In this document: positions 27,412 through 34,655 of the stretch, one piece after another
Numbering within the stretch: the first letter of the stretch is position 1
Layout: each line of letters starts with the position of its first letter
Notes under the pieces: generated by a model
What the model was told of the DNA's origin: nothing
What the model saw: only the letters and a program-made list of their open reading frames with translations
Database searches by the model: none
Assembly (NCBI GenBank): GCA_963847945.1
Contig: CAWKBX010000012.1
Span: forward strand, 1-64,000
Direction: 5' to 3'
Source: JANMJD01 sp963847945
Lineage (GTDB): Bacteria > Actinomycetota > Acidimicrobiia > Acidimicrobiales > Ilumatobacteraceae
DNA: 64,000 nucleotides
Program-made: the position numbers and the translations under genes

Positions 27412-28578
27412 CTACGGTCCGCAGTTCCAGCCGACGTGGGCGATGTCCTGGCAGTAGGTGGCTCGGGTGACTTTCCACCGGCCATCGATCAATCGAGCGC
27501 GACCGAACTGGTGGTAGTAGATCTCGCCTTGCTCACCGATGCTGATCGTGTAGAGGAATGACGCTTCCACATCGGTCAGAAACACGAGCTCACCGAATTC
27601 GAGCTTGAACTTGTCGAGCCGCTTGTCGGTGTCGAACTCGCGGACATGATCGAGGGCGAATTGAATGCCGCTGGGGTCGTCGATCAAGTCGACCCGGGTT
27701 GGGTCGGCAGCCTTGCCCTTGTCGTAGATGGTGCGCATTGCCAGATGGATCTCGGCCTTCGCCGCAGCGGGGTCCGGCGGCCTCAGTCCGCTGACGGGCG
27801 GGAGCTTCGGAGGAGCAGGCGGGGGCGGCGGCTCGAAATTCTCCGGATTGAAAATCTGCTGGCATTCCGGGTCCGACCAGATCGCCGGGCCGTTGTTGAG
27901 GGCGTCACGGGTCACCCTCGTGCTCGAACCGTCAGCGCGGATCAGATCGATCGAGGCATTCGGCTGCGGCATATCGAACGGATTGGCATTCTCCGCCGGG
28001 GCGGGGGCGGCCATCGCCAGCGCAGCCAGTCCTTTGATGGGGACCATCTCGTCGTTGCCCCCACCGGCGATTGCTCCACGCACGAGTGTCACGTCATCGG
28101 CCACCTGGAGAAGCACGCCGAACAGCGGCGACCCCTCCAGTTGGCCGCCCCAGAACACCGACGCCGATCCCTTCGGGGCCGGGGCCTTCGTCATCGGCAT
28201 CTGAGTTTGAGCGACCGCGTCGGCGCTGATCGCGCTGACCATCGCGGTCGAGGTGACCTGACACCAGTCGGGGGCCTTGTTGTCGCCCTGCGGAAACCCG
28301 AAGATGTTCGGATCGTCGGTCGTGTGAACCCGAACTTTGATACCTGCCTCGGTCGTGCGATCGACCACCTTGTTGGCCGAGCCGTTCCCGATCAATTCGA
28401 CCTCGATCTTGTCGGCAACCGTGGTGGTCGGCTCGACTACGGCATCCTGCGACGCCGGGGTGATCCACCGGTTGACCGCAACGACCGCGCCGACGGCAAC
28501 CGCCGCGGCGATCAGTGTCCCGACGATCACCACCGCAACCCGTGGACCGTGTCGCCCCTCCCCTGTTACCTCGCCCAT
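27412..28578 (-). CDS. Membrane-anchored extracytoplasmic protein, unknown function
   Basis: Protein of 388 residues with one N-terminal membrane helix (VAVVIVGTLIAAAVAVGAVV, residues 14-36) after a short cytoplasmic head, then an extracellular part. The latter has a conserved-looking pocket region (DWCQVTSTAMVSAISADAV), a Pro-rich hinge (PPPPPAPPKLPPVSG, about residue 255), and a C-terminal nuclear-transport-factor-like stretch ending RARLIDGRWKVTRATYCQDI and HVGWNCGP, suggesting a SnoaL/DUF-like fold. Cys residues suggest disulfides. ATG 28,578 has a GGAGGG site. No family is recognised. Confidence 0.7.
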   Translation of the reverse strand: MGEVTGEGRHGPRVAVVIVGTLIAAAVAVGAVVAVNRWITPASQDAVVEPTTTVADKIEVELIGNGSANKVVDRTTEAGIKVRVHTTDDPNIFGFPQGDNKAPDWCQVTSTAMVSAISADAVAQTQMPMTKAPAPKGSASVFWGGQLEGSPLFGVLLQVADDVTLVRGAIAGGGNDEMVPIKGLAALAMAAPAPAENANPFDMPQPNASIDLIRADGSSTRVTRDALNNGPAIWSDPECQQIFNPENFEPPPPPAPPKLPPVSGLRPPDPAAAKAEIHLAMRTIYDKGKAADPTRVDLIDDPSGIQFALDHVREFDTDKRLDKFKLEFGELVFLTDVEASFLYTISIGEQGEIYYHQFGRARLIDGRWKVTRATYCQDIAHVGWNCGP

Positions 28579-28739
28579 GTCGCCCTCCTACGTGCCTGAT
28601 CTCACTGACGTTAGGGCAGTGTGGAAGGTTCCCATTTCAACCTCGAATCTGCAGCCGACTCCGCATGAGCGGCCGAGTGTGCGGTCGACTCGGTGAAGCG
28701 AGTGCGGCGCGGTCGCCGAGCGAGCGCCCGCAGCCGGGG

Positions 28740-30443
28740 CTAGGCGCGAGCCGAGAGTGACAGCGGGGTGGCCGCCGCAACCCCGGAGGCCGCCTGACGG
28801 GCGTGATAGCTCGACCGGGTCAACGGGCTGGCCTCGACATGGCCGATGCCCATCGATTCCCCGACCCGCCGGTACTCCCCGAACACCGATGGTTCCACCC
28901 AACGGGCCACCGGCAGATGGTGACTCGTCGGCCGCAGGTACTGGCCGATGGTGACGATATCGGTACCGATCGCGGCGAGGTCGGCGAGCGCGCCGAACAC
29001 TTCGGTGTCGGTCTCGCCCATCCCGACGATCAGGCCGCTCTTGGTCGTCAACCCGGCGGCCTTTGCTCGGGCGATCACCCCCAGGCTGCGGGCGTAGCCG
29101 GCCGACGGACGCACAGCACGCTGCAGTCGAGCCACGGTTTCCAGGTTGTGGTTGAACACCTCGGGCCGAGCGGCGATGACCGTGTCGATCGCCCCAGGGT
29201 CGCCGCGCAGGTCTGAGACGAGCACTTCGATCGCTGTCGTCGGGTTCTTCCGGCGGATGGCCTCGATCGTGGCGGCCACCGCCCCGGCCCCGGAGTCGGC
29301 CAGATCGTCACGGGCGACCATCGTGACCACGGCATGCGCGAGGCCCATCTGGGCGACGGCCTGGGCGACGCGTGTCGGTTCATCGGTATCGGGAGCCAAC
29401 GGCAGGCGGGTGTCGATGAGGCAGAAACCACAGGCTCGGGTGCAGCGCTCCCCGAGGATCATGAACGTGGCGGTACCGTCGGCCCAGCACTCCGACAGGT
29501 TGGGACAGCCGGCCTCCTCGCACACGGTGACCAGGCCCAACTCGCGCACCGTGCGCTTCAAGGCGAGCACCTCGGGGCCGTGGACGACCTTGGGCCGTAG
29601 CCACTCGGGCTTGCGTTCGGCGATCGGCCGACCGGTTCCGACGCCGGCTTGGGCCAGGCGACCGAGCAGGCGGACCGGCTCGGCAGCAACCTGATGATCT
29701 CGCCCCGACCGCACCGGATCACCCGGGCCTTCGCCGCGGGAGAATCGCGACAGATCGTCGGGGCGATGCTTCCAGGCGACGTCCTGCCGGTCGGCGTCCC
29801 CACCACCCCATCGTTGGGCGGCGAGGCGGGCGACAACGTCGACGACCTGCTCCATCGACACGATGATGCCTTCTTCGGCCAGCGAGGTGACCGGCTTGTC
29901 GCCGATGCCGCACGGCACGATGTACTCCCGCATGAATCGCAGGTCGGTGGTCACGTTGAGGGCGAAGCCGTGCATCGTGCGGCCTCGCCCAACGCGTACT
30001 CCGATGGCGCAGATCTTGCGCGGGTTCGGCCCGTTCGGCTCGACCCAGACGCCCGGGTAGTCGGGCAATCGTCCGACATCGGCCAGACCCAGCTCGGTCA
30101 ACACGTCGATCACCAGCCCCTCGACGGCACAGACATGGTGCTTGGGCCTGGTCGATCGATCGAGAGCGAGGATCGGGTAGCCCACAAGTTGACCGGGACC
30201 GTGGTAGGTCAGGTCGCCACCGCGGTTGACGCCAACCAAATCGGCCCCCACCGACGCGGGGTCAACCAGCAGGTTCTTGTCGAGTTCGGCACGCGCCCCA
30301 TGGGTGAACACGTGCGGGTGTTCCAGCAGCAGCAGATGGCTGCCGGTGCCGTGCGTGAACAGACCCTCTTGCAGCGAGAGGGCTTCGCCGTACGCCACAG
30401 TGCCCAACCAGCGAGTATGCATCTGGTCGGGCACGGCGGTCAC
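28740..30443 (-). CDS. LipB-LipA fusion: octanoyltransferase plus lipoyl synthase
   Basis: One uninterrupted reading frame of 567 residues. Residues ~8-215 are LipB, which moves octanoyl from ACP to apo-lipoyl domains: LLLEHPHVFTHGARAE, NRGGDLTYHGPGQLVGYPIL, PRKICAIGVRVGRG (catalytic Lys) and VPCGIGDKPVTSL (catalytic Cys). After a ~40-residue linker, residues ~255-555 are LipA, a radical-SAM enzyme that inserts sulfur: ERKPEWLRPKV, CEEAGCPNLSECW (auxiliary cluster), GERCTRACGFCLIDT (SAM cluster), and SSYHARQA at the end. The GTG start overlaps the E2 stop (GTGA). No frameshift is visible in the linker. The fusion places consecutive lipoylation steps in one polypeptide, in an operon with E2 and E3. 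Confidence 0.9.
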   Translation of the reverse strand: MTAVPDQMHTRWLGTVAYGEALSLQEGLFTHGTGSHLLLLEHPHVFTHGARAELDKNLLVDPASVGADLVGVNRGGDLTYHGPGQLVGYPILALDRSTRPKHHVCAVEGLVIDVLTELGLADVGRLPDYPGVWVEPNGPNPRKICAIGVRVGRGRTMHGFALNVTTDLRFMREYIVPCGIGDKPVTSLAEEGIIVSMEQVVDVVARLAAQRWGGGDADRQDVAWKHRPDDLSRFSRGEGPGDPVRSGRDHQVAAEPVRLLGRLAQAGVGTGRPIAERKPEWLRPKVVHGPEVLALKRTVRELGLVTVCEEAGCPNLSECWADGTATFMILGERCTRACGFCLIDTRLPLAPDTDEPTRVAQAVAQMGLAHAVVTMVARDDLADSGAGAVAATIEAIRRKNPTTAIEVLVSDLRGDPGAIDTVIAARPEVFNHNLETVARLQRAVRPSAGYARSLGVIARAKAAGLTTKSGLIVGMGETDTEVFGALADLAAIGTDIVTIGQYLRPTSHHLPVARWVEPSVFGEYRRVGESMGIGHVEASPLTRSSYHARQAASGVAAATPLSLSARA

Positions 30444-31873
30444 AGTTCGGCAGTCCAGTCGCGCTGTTCGAGGACCTCTTTGATTTTGACGAGGAAGCCA
30501 GCGGCATACGCCCCGTCGAACGCCCGATGGTCCCAGCTCATCGCCAGATTTCCGACCGGGTGGATGGCGATCGCTTCGCCGCCACCGGGGGTGTTGACCA
30601 CGACGGGCTTGCGGACGATGGCGTCGGTTGACAAGATCGCCACCTGCGGCTGGTTGATGATCGGCATCGTCAGCACCGAACCGGCCGATCCATTGTTCGA
30701 GATAGTGAACGTGCCGCCTTGGATCTCACGCGGCGACAACTTCCGGCTGCGAGCGCGCCCGGCCAGATCGTTGATCTCGCGGGCGATTGCCCGCATGCGC
30801 TTCGACTCGGCGGCGCGAACCACCGGAACGAGCAAGCCCTGGTAGTCGAGGTCGACGGCGATGCCGAGGTCGACGAAGCCGTGGACGAGCAACTCGCCGT
30901 CGCCGACGCTGGCGTTCATATGCGGGAACGCGGCGAGCGCGTCGATCACCGCCCGACAGATGAACGGAAGGTAGGTGAGGCTGAACCCTTCGGCCGCCTT
31001 CCATGCCCCCTTGACCGCACCGCGGGCGGTATCGACGTTGGCGAAGTCGACCTCGACGACACTGAACGCGTGAGGCGCCACGCCCAACGACATGACCATG
31101 TGATCGCCGGTCAACGAACGGATCTTCGACAGCTTGACAGCCGAGGTGCCGGCCGCCGGTGCCGCGGCGGCGGCCGGCGGGGCGGCGGCGGTCGGTAGCG
31201 AGGGCGGGGTCGGCTGAGTGGCGAGCGGAGCAGCAATCACCGGAGGAGCCGGGACCGCTGCAGCAACCGGTGCGGGAGCCGCCATCGGGGCGGGGACACC
31301 GCCCGATGCCGTGCGCTGATCGAGGAAGTCGAGCACGTTCTCGCGAGTGATTCGACCACCCGGGCCGGTACCGGTGAGCTGAGCTGGATCGATGCCGTTC
31401 TCGGCCACCAGGCGACGCACGACCGGCGACAGCAACCGATTGTCGGAGATCGACGAGGCATCCACTGTCGCCGGAGCCGGAGCCGTCGAGGCGGGCGGCG
31501 CGGGAGCCGCCATTGGCGGAGCGGGAGGCGGCTCAGGAGCGGCGACCGGAGCGACCGGGGCAGGAGCGACCGGGGCTACGGCGACCGGGGCTTCGGCGAC
31601 CGGGGCGGCCGCGACCGGCGCGGGGGGCGGGGCGGCCACGCCGTCGCCGACCACGGCGATGACCTGGCCAACGGCGACTACGACGCCTTCCTCGGCGCGG
31701 ATCTCGGTCAGCGTGCCGGCCACCGGTGACGGCACCTCGGTATCGACCTTGTCGGTCGACACTTCGAACAACGCCTCATCGGCCTTGACAGTGTCACCGA
31801 CCTTCTTGAACCACTTGGTGATGGTTCCCTCGGTGACGGTTTCACCAAGTTGGGGCATGACGATCTCAGCCAT
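30440..31873 (-). CDS. 2-oxoacid dehydrogenase E2 (dihydrolipoamide acyltransferase)
   Basis: Core acyltransferase of a 2-oxoacid dehydrogenase complex, 477 residues. Residues 1-78 are a lipoyl domain (FEVSTDKVDTEVPSP; lipoylated Lys42). A long Ala/Pro linker follows, then a peripheral-subunit-binding domain (~147-187; LLSPVVRRLVAENGIDPAQL). After a second linker comes the catalytic domain (~245-477) with MSWDHRAFDGAYAAGF giving the HxxxDG site. Only one lipoyl domain is present. It may serve pyruvate (AceE at 58 kb) or 2-oxoglutarate; sequence alone does not decide, although the single lipoyl domain and SucB-like start are compatible with either. Its ATG overlaps the E3 stop by one base. Confidence 0.9.
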   Translation of the reverse strand: MAEIVMPQLGETVTEGTITKWFKKVGDTVKADEALFEVSTDKVDTEVPSPVAGTLTEIRAEEGVVVAVGQVIAVVGDGVAAPPPAPVAAAPVAEAPVAVAPVAPAPVAPVAAPEPPPAPPMAAPAPPASTAPAPATVDASSISDNRLLSPVVRRLVAENGIDPAQLTGTGPGGRITRENVLDFLDQRTASGGVPAPMAAPAPVAAAVPAPPVIAAPLATQPTPPSLPTAAAPPAAAAAPAAGTSAVKLSKIRSLTGDHMVMSLGVAPHAFSVVEVDFANVDTARGAVKGAWKAAEGFSLTYLPFICRAVIDALAAFPHMNASVGDGELLVHGFVDLGIAVDLDYQGLLVPVVRAAESKRMRAIAREINDLAGRARSRKLSPREIQGGTFTISNNGSAGSVLTMPIINQPQVAILSTDAIVRKPVVVNTPGGGEAIAIHPVGNLAMSWDHRAFDGAYAAGFLVKIKEVLEQRDWTAEL

Positions 31874-33282
31874 CAGGCGTTGAGGCTCCTTCCAGTGAGC
31901 GAGAGCATGGTTTCACCGAAGAGTTCGGTGAGGCTCGGATGAGGTTGGATGAACTCGGCGACCTCGGCCACCGTGGCCTCCCAGTTGACGGCCAGATAGC
32001 CACCCGAGAGCTGCTCGGTGACCCATGGACCGACCATATGCACCCCGAGCACCTGCCCGGCGGTGCCGTCGGCGTTCTTCTTGGCGATGATCTTGACCAG
32101 GCCGTCCATCTCACCGAGGATCATCGCCCGGCTGTTGCCCCGGAACTGATGCTTGGCGACGACGACGTCGTAACCAGCGGCGATCGCCGCTTCCTCTCCA
32201 GGGCCGCAGAAGGCGACCTCGGGATGGCAGTAGATCGCCCATGGCACCCGGTCGTAGGCGATCGGCATCGGACCTTCGTCGAGCATGTGCTTCACCGACA
32301 GGATCGCCTCGGCGTAGCCCACGTGGGCCAGTTGCGGGGTGTTGATCAGATCGCCGACGGCATACACGCCGGGCTCGGCGGTCTGACAGAACTCGTCGAC
32401 CTCGACGAAGCCCCGCTCGGAGACCTTGACGGCGGTGCCGGCCAGGCCGAGCTGATCGGCGAACGGCCGACGCCCGACCGAGACCACGACAGCATCGACC
32501 TCGAGGGAATCACCCTCACCGAAATGGACGGCGGTGCCACCCGTTCCGTTGGGAGTGTGACCGGTGACGCTGACCCCGGTGCGGATGTCGATGTTCTTCT
32601 TCTTGAAGCTGCGCACCACGACGTTGGCGACATCGGCGTCGAGCCCCGGCAGAATCTTGGGCAGGCCTTCGAGAATCGTCACCTGGGCGCCCAGGTCGGC
32701 GAATGTCGAGGCGAACTCGCAACCGATCGCCCCGCCACCAATCACCGCGATGCGGGCCGGCACGTGGTCGAGCATCAACACCTCGTCGCTCGACATGATC
32801 GGGCCACCGCGGTCGAACCCAGGGATCATCCGCGGCACGGAACCGGCGGCGAGAATCACGTTGGCGCCCGACGCCTGCGAGCTCGCGCCGTCGGCGTGCT
32901 GCACGGTGACCGTGCGGTTCGCGCCGAGCGATCCGACGCCGGTGAACACCGTAACCTTGCGACCCTTGAGGAGTCCACCGATGCCTTTGACCAGGCCATC
33001 GACGATTTTCTGCTTGCGTGCCTGGGTGACGGCGAAGTCGACCGACGGGGCACCGGCGTTGATACCGAAGTCTGCCGCGTGAGCGACGTGACGATGCACG
33101 GCCGCCGTCTCGAGGAACGCCTTGGCCGGAATGCAGCCCCGGTTGAGACAGGTGCCTCCCATCGACTCCTTCTCGACGAGGGCCACGTTCATCCCGGCCG
33201 ACGCCGCGTACAACGCGGCGCCGTAGCCACCGGGGCCTCCACCGATCACCACGAGATCAAATTGCTCGGCCGTAGGAATCAC
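31873..33282 (-). CDS. lpdA: Dihydrolipoamide dehydrogenase (E3)
   Basis: FAD-dependent disulfide oxidoreductase of 469 residues that reoxidises dihydrolipoamide with NAD+. Visible elements: FAD motif VVIGGGPGGYGAALYA (res. 10-25), redox disulfide GGTCLNRGCIPAKA (res. ~42-55), NAD motif IAVIGGGAIGCEFAS (res. ~178), second FAD stretch GVYAVGDLINTPQLAH, and the active-site base EFIQPHPSLTELFGE. Length is normal. It is first of the three-gene lipoate/2-oxoacid operon and lies 27 bases after the small CxxC ORF, whose upstream gene may be in the same transcript. Confidence 0.95.
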   Translation of the reverse strand: MIPTAEQFDLVVIGGGPGGYGAALYAASAGMNVALVEKESMGGTCLNRGCIPAKAFLETAAVHRHVAHAADFGINAGAPSVDFAVTQARKQKIVDGLVKGIGGLLKGRKVTVFTGVGSLGANRTVTVQHADGASSQASGANVILAAGSVPRMIPGFDRGGPIMSSDEVLMLDHVPARIAVIGGGAIGCEFASTFADLGAQVTILEGLPKILPGLDADVANVVVRSFKKKNIDIRTGVSVTGHTPNGTGGTAVHFGEGDSLEVDAVVVSVGRRPFADQLGLAGTAVKVSERGFVEVDEFCQTAEPGVYAVGDLINTPQLAHVGYAEAILSVKHMLDEGPMPIAYDRVPWAIYCHPEVAFCGPGEEAAIAAGYDVVVAKHQFRGNSRAMILGEMDGLVKIIAKKNADGTAGQVLGVHMVGPWVTEQLSGGYLAVNWEATVAEVAEFIQPHPSLTELFGETMLSLTGRSLNA

Positions 33283-33309
33283 CTCACCTGTTCGAAATTT
33301 CCGACTTCC

Positions 33310-33471
33310 TTACCGAACGACGCTGAGTCGCTCGGACCGGGGGCGCCCGCAGTCGCAGGAGCCCACCGAACCGTTGGCGATCGTAGCTGGCCTGGGCCCG
33401 TCGTCACCTCCCCCCTCGTGGTGGCATCGCTCACACACCCTGGTGGACCCTCGCAGCGAGGCAACGATCAT
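33310..33471 (-). CDS. Small Cys-rich protein, possible zinc ribbon
   Basis: A 53-codon frame whose ATG (33,469-33,471) overlaps the stop of the gene at 33,914-33,471 (TGATG), and whose stop lies 27 bases before the lpdA start. It reads MIVASLRGSTRVCERCHHE, a Gly/Asp-rich spacer, then GSCDCGRPRSERLSVV. The CxxC and CxC pairs plus two His could bind zinc. The overlapping start and tight fit argue for translation, but the protein is unfamiliar and short, so this is tentative. Confidence 0.4.
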   Translation of the reverse strand: MIVASLRGSTRVCERCHHEGGGDDGPRPATIANGSVGSCDCGRPRSERLSVVR

Positions 33472-33914
33472 CAGACCGCCAACTGCCATTGCCGTTGGGT
33501 GTTTCCCCAGCGGAACGCGAGCGTCTTGGTTCCTTCGCCGGCGCCGAAGACGACCGTGCAACTGATCGGCCCCGAGGCACCACCGGCGAGCGGTAGTTCC
33601 CGACACGACCCGGCCTCGGTTTGGGGGGCGACCAAGGCACCGCCGACGAGCAGCGACCACGGCTCGGCGGCGGTCATCCCAGCGGCCACTCCGGCGGCCG
33701 GTGGGGTGACCTCGACGGCAACTTCGACCTGTTGCCCGCTGATGCGGCTCGACACCACCTTGGCCTGGGCATCGCCGACCATTGCCGCTTGCCCTTCGCT
33801 CAACACCTCGACGCGATCCTGCGAGCGGCTCAGCCGAATCAGCTGGGCACCGCCGGCCATCAGGATCACCAGACCGCACACCATCGCCGTCAGGATCAGT
33901 CGCCGGGTGCTCAT
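33471..33914 (-). CDS. Membrane-anchored small extracytoplasmic protein
   Basis: Protein of 147 residues with an N-terminal signal anchor (RLILTAMVCGLVILMAGGAQ) and a beta-sandwich-like remainder (VEVAVEVTPPAAGVAAGMT, SLLVGGALVAPQTEAGSC, ISCTVVFGAGEGTKTLAF). A pair of Cys residues may form a disulfide. It resembles small DUF4352-like or immunoglobulin-like secreted proteins, but no family is certain. Divergent from the thioredoxin-like gene at 33,969 with 54 bases between; that region is AT-poor and shows no clear promoter. Confidence 0.65.
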   Translation of the reverse strand: MSTRRLILTAMVCGLVILMAGGAQLIRLSRSQDRVEVLSEGQAAMVGDAQAKVVSSRISGQQVEVAVEVTPPAAGVAAGMTAAEPWSLLVGGALVAPQTEAGSCRELPLAGGASGPISCTVVFGAGEGTKTLAFRWGNTQRQWQLAV

Positions 33915-33968
33915 TGATTTTCAGGGTAGGGGTGTAACGGTTCGGGACCCAACCGGTACCGTGCCGTT

Positions 33969-34625
33969 ATGCAGCGAATCTCCCGAACCGCGCTCCTGGC
34001 CGTGATCATCGGTGTCGGCGCCGTCGCCTGCGGGGGTTCCGCCGGCACCTCAATCGGAGCCGCCGCCGAGTCACAGGCCACCGCGCCTGCCGCGACCAGC
34101 AGCCCGGTAGCAACCGGGCCGGTGACGGCACCGGCTACCGAGCCGGCGGCAACTTCGGCCGCCGCGGCCGCGGACCCGACGGCGGCACCGACCCCCGCGG
34201 CCGCCGAGGCCCCGGTCGTCGTCCCGCCGATTCTGCAGCTCAGGGCCCCGTTGGTCGGCGGTGGCGAGTTCGACTTCGCCGCCTATGCAGGCGAACCGCT
34301 GGCCATCTGGTTCTGGGCCCCTGGTTGAAGCATTTGCAACAAAGAAGCCCCCTCGGTCGAGGAGGCAACGAAGCGCTGGGCCGGCAAGGTCAACTTCGTC
34401 GGGGTGGCCTGGCAGGGCGACGATGCGAGCATGCAGAAGTTCATCGACAAGCACGGCCTGACATTTCCGCAGATCAATGACGACCCGGCGATGGTCTTCG
34501 GGCACTTCGATGTGCCTGCCCAACCGGCGTGGGTCTTCGTCGATGGGTCGGGCGCGGGGAGCCAAGTGCTCGGCGCACTCGGCGACAGTCAGCTCGATTC
34601 CATCCTGACGACAATCGCCCCGTAG
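33969..34625 (+). CDS. Secreted thioredoxin-like lipoprotein, candidate selenoprotein (in-frame TGA)
   Basis: Redoxin-domain lipoprotein of 218 residues if the TGA at 34,326-34,328 is read through. The signal is MQRISRTALLAVIIGVGAVA then Cys (lipobox). A long Ala/Thr/Pro linker precedes a thioredoxin domain like secreted MPT53/DsbF proteins: LAIWFWAPG-TGA-SICNKEAP, VNFVGVAWQGDDASMQKFID, HGLTFPQINDDPAMVFGHF and the cis-Pro loop QPAWVFVDGSG. The TGA replaces exactly the first Cys of the CxxC motif, in frame on both sides, so U-x-x-C is plausible. A hairpin with a GGTC loop follows at 34,347-34,366. Wobble positions just after the TGA are unusually A/T-rich. The alternative is a single base error from TGC. 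Domain identity is secure; selenocysteine is inference. Confidence 0.75.
34347..34366 (+). promoter_or_regulatory. Candidate bacterial SECIS hairpin
   Basis: Pairs: 34,347-34,349 with 34,364-34,366, a C-A mismatch at 34,350/34,363, then 34,351-34,354 with 34,359-34,362, and a GGTC loop at 34,355-34,358. The loop starts 27 bases after the TGA. In E. coli fdhF the SelB-binding hairpin also has a GGUC loop closed by a short stem with a bulge below, so the layout is similar. The codons could produce such a stem by chance in GC-rich DNA. Confidence 0.5.
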
Positions 34626-34655
34626 GCCGCTGGTGACGTTCCGGCCAGTCGTACG

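Noticed and set aside
28579..28739. A terminator or small gene between the LipB-LipA gene and the membrane-anchored protein gene
   Set aside because: The 161-base gap shows no clear hairpin with a T run and no plausible frame.
29649..30845. A 398-codon plus-strand frame
   Set aside because: It is antisense to the LipB-LipA fusion and E2 genes and has no recognisable domain.
31939..34005. A 688-codon open frame on the plus strand
   Set aside because: It lies opposite lpdA and its neighbours, has no domain-like sequence and is explained by GC-rich codon bias on the opposite strand.
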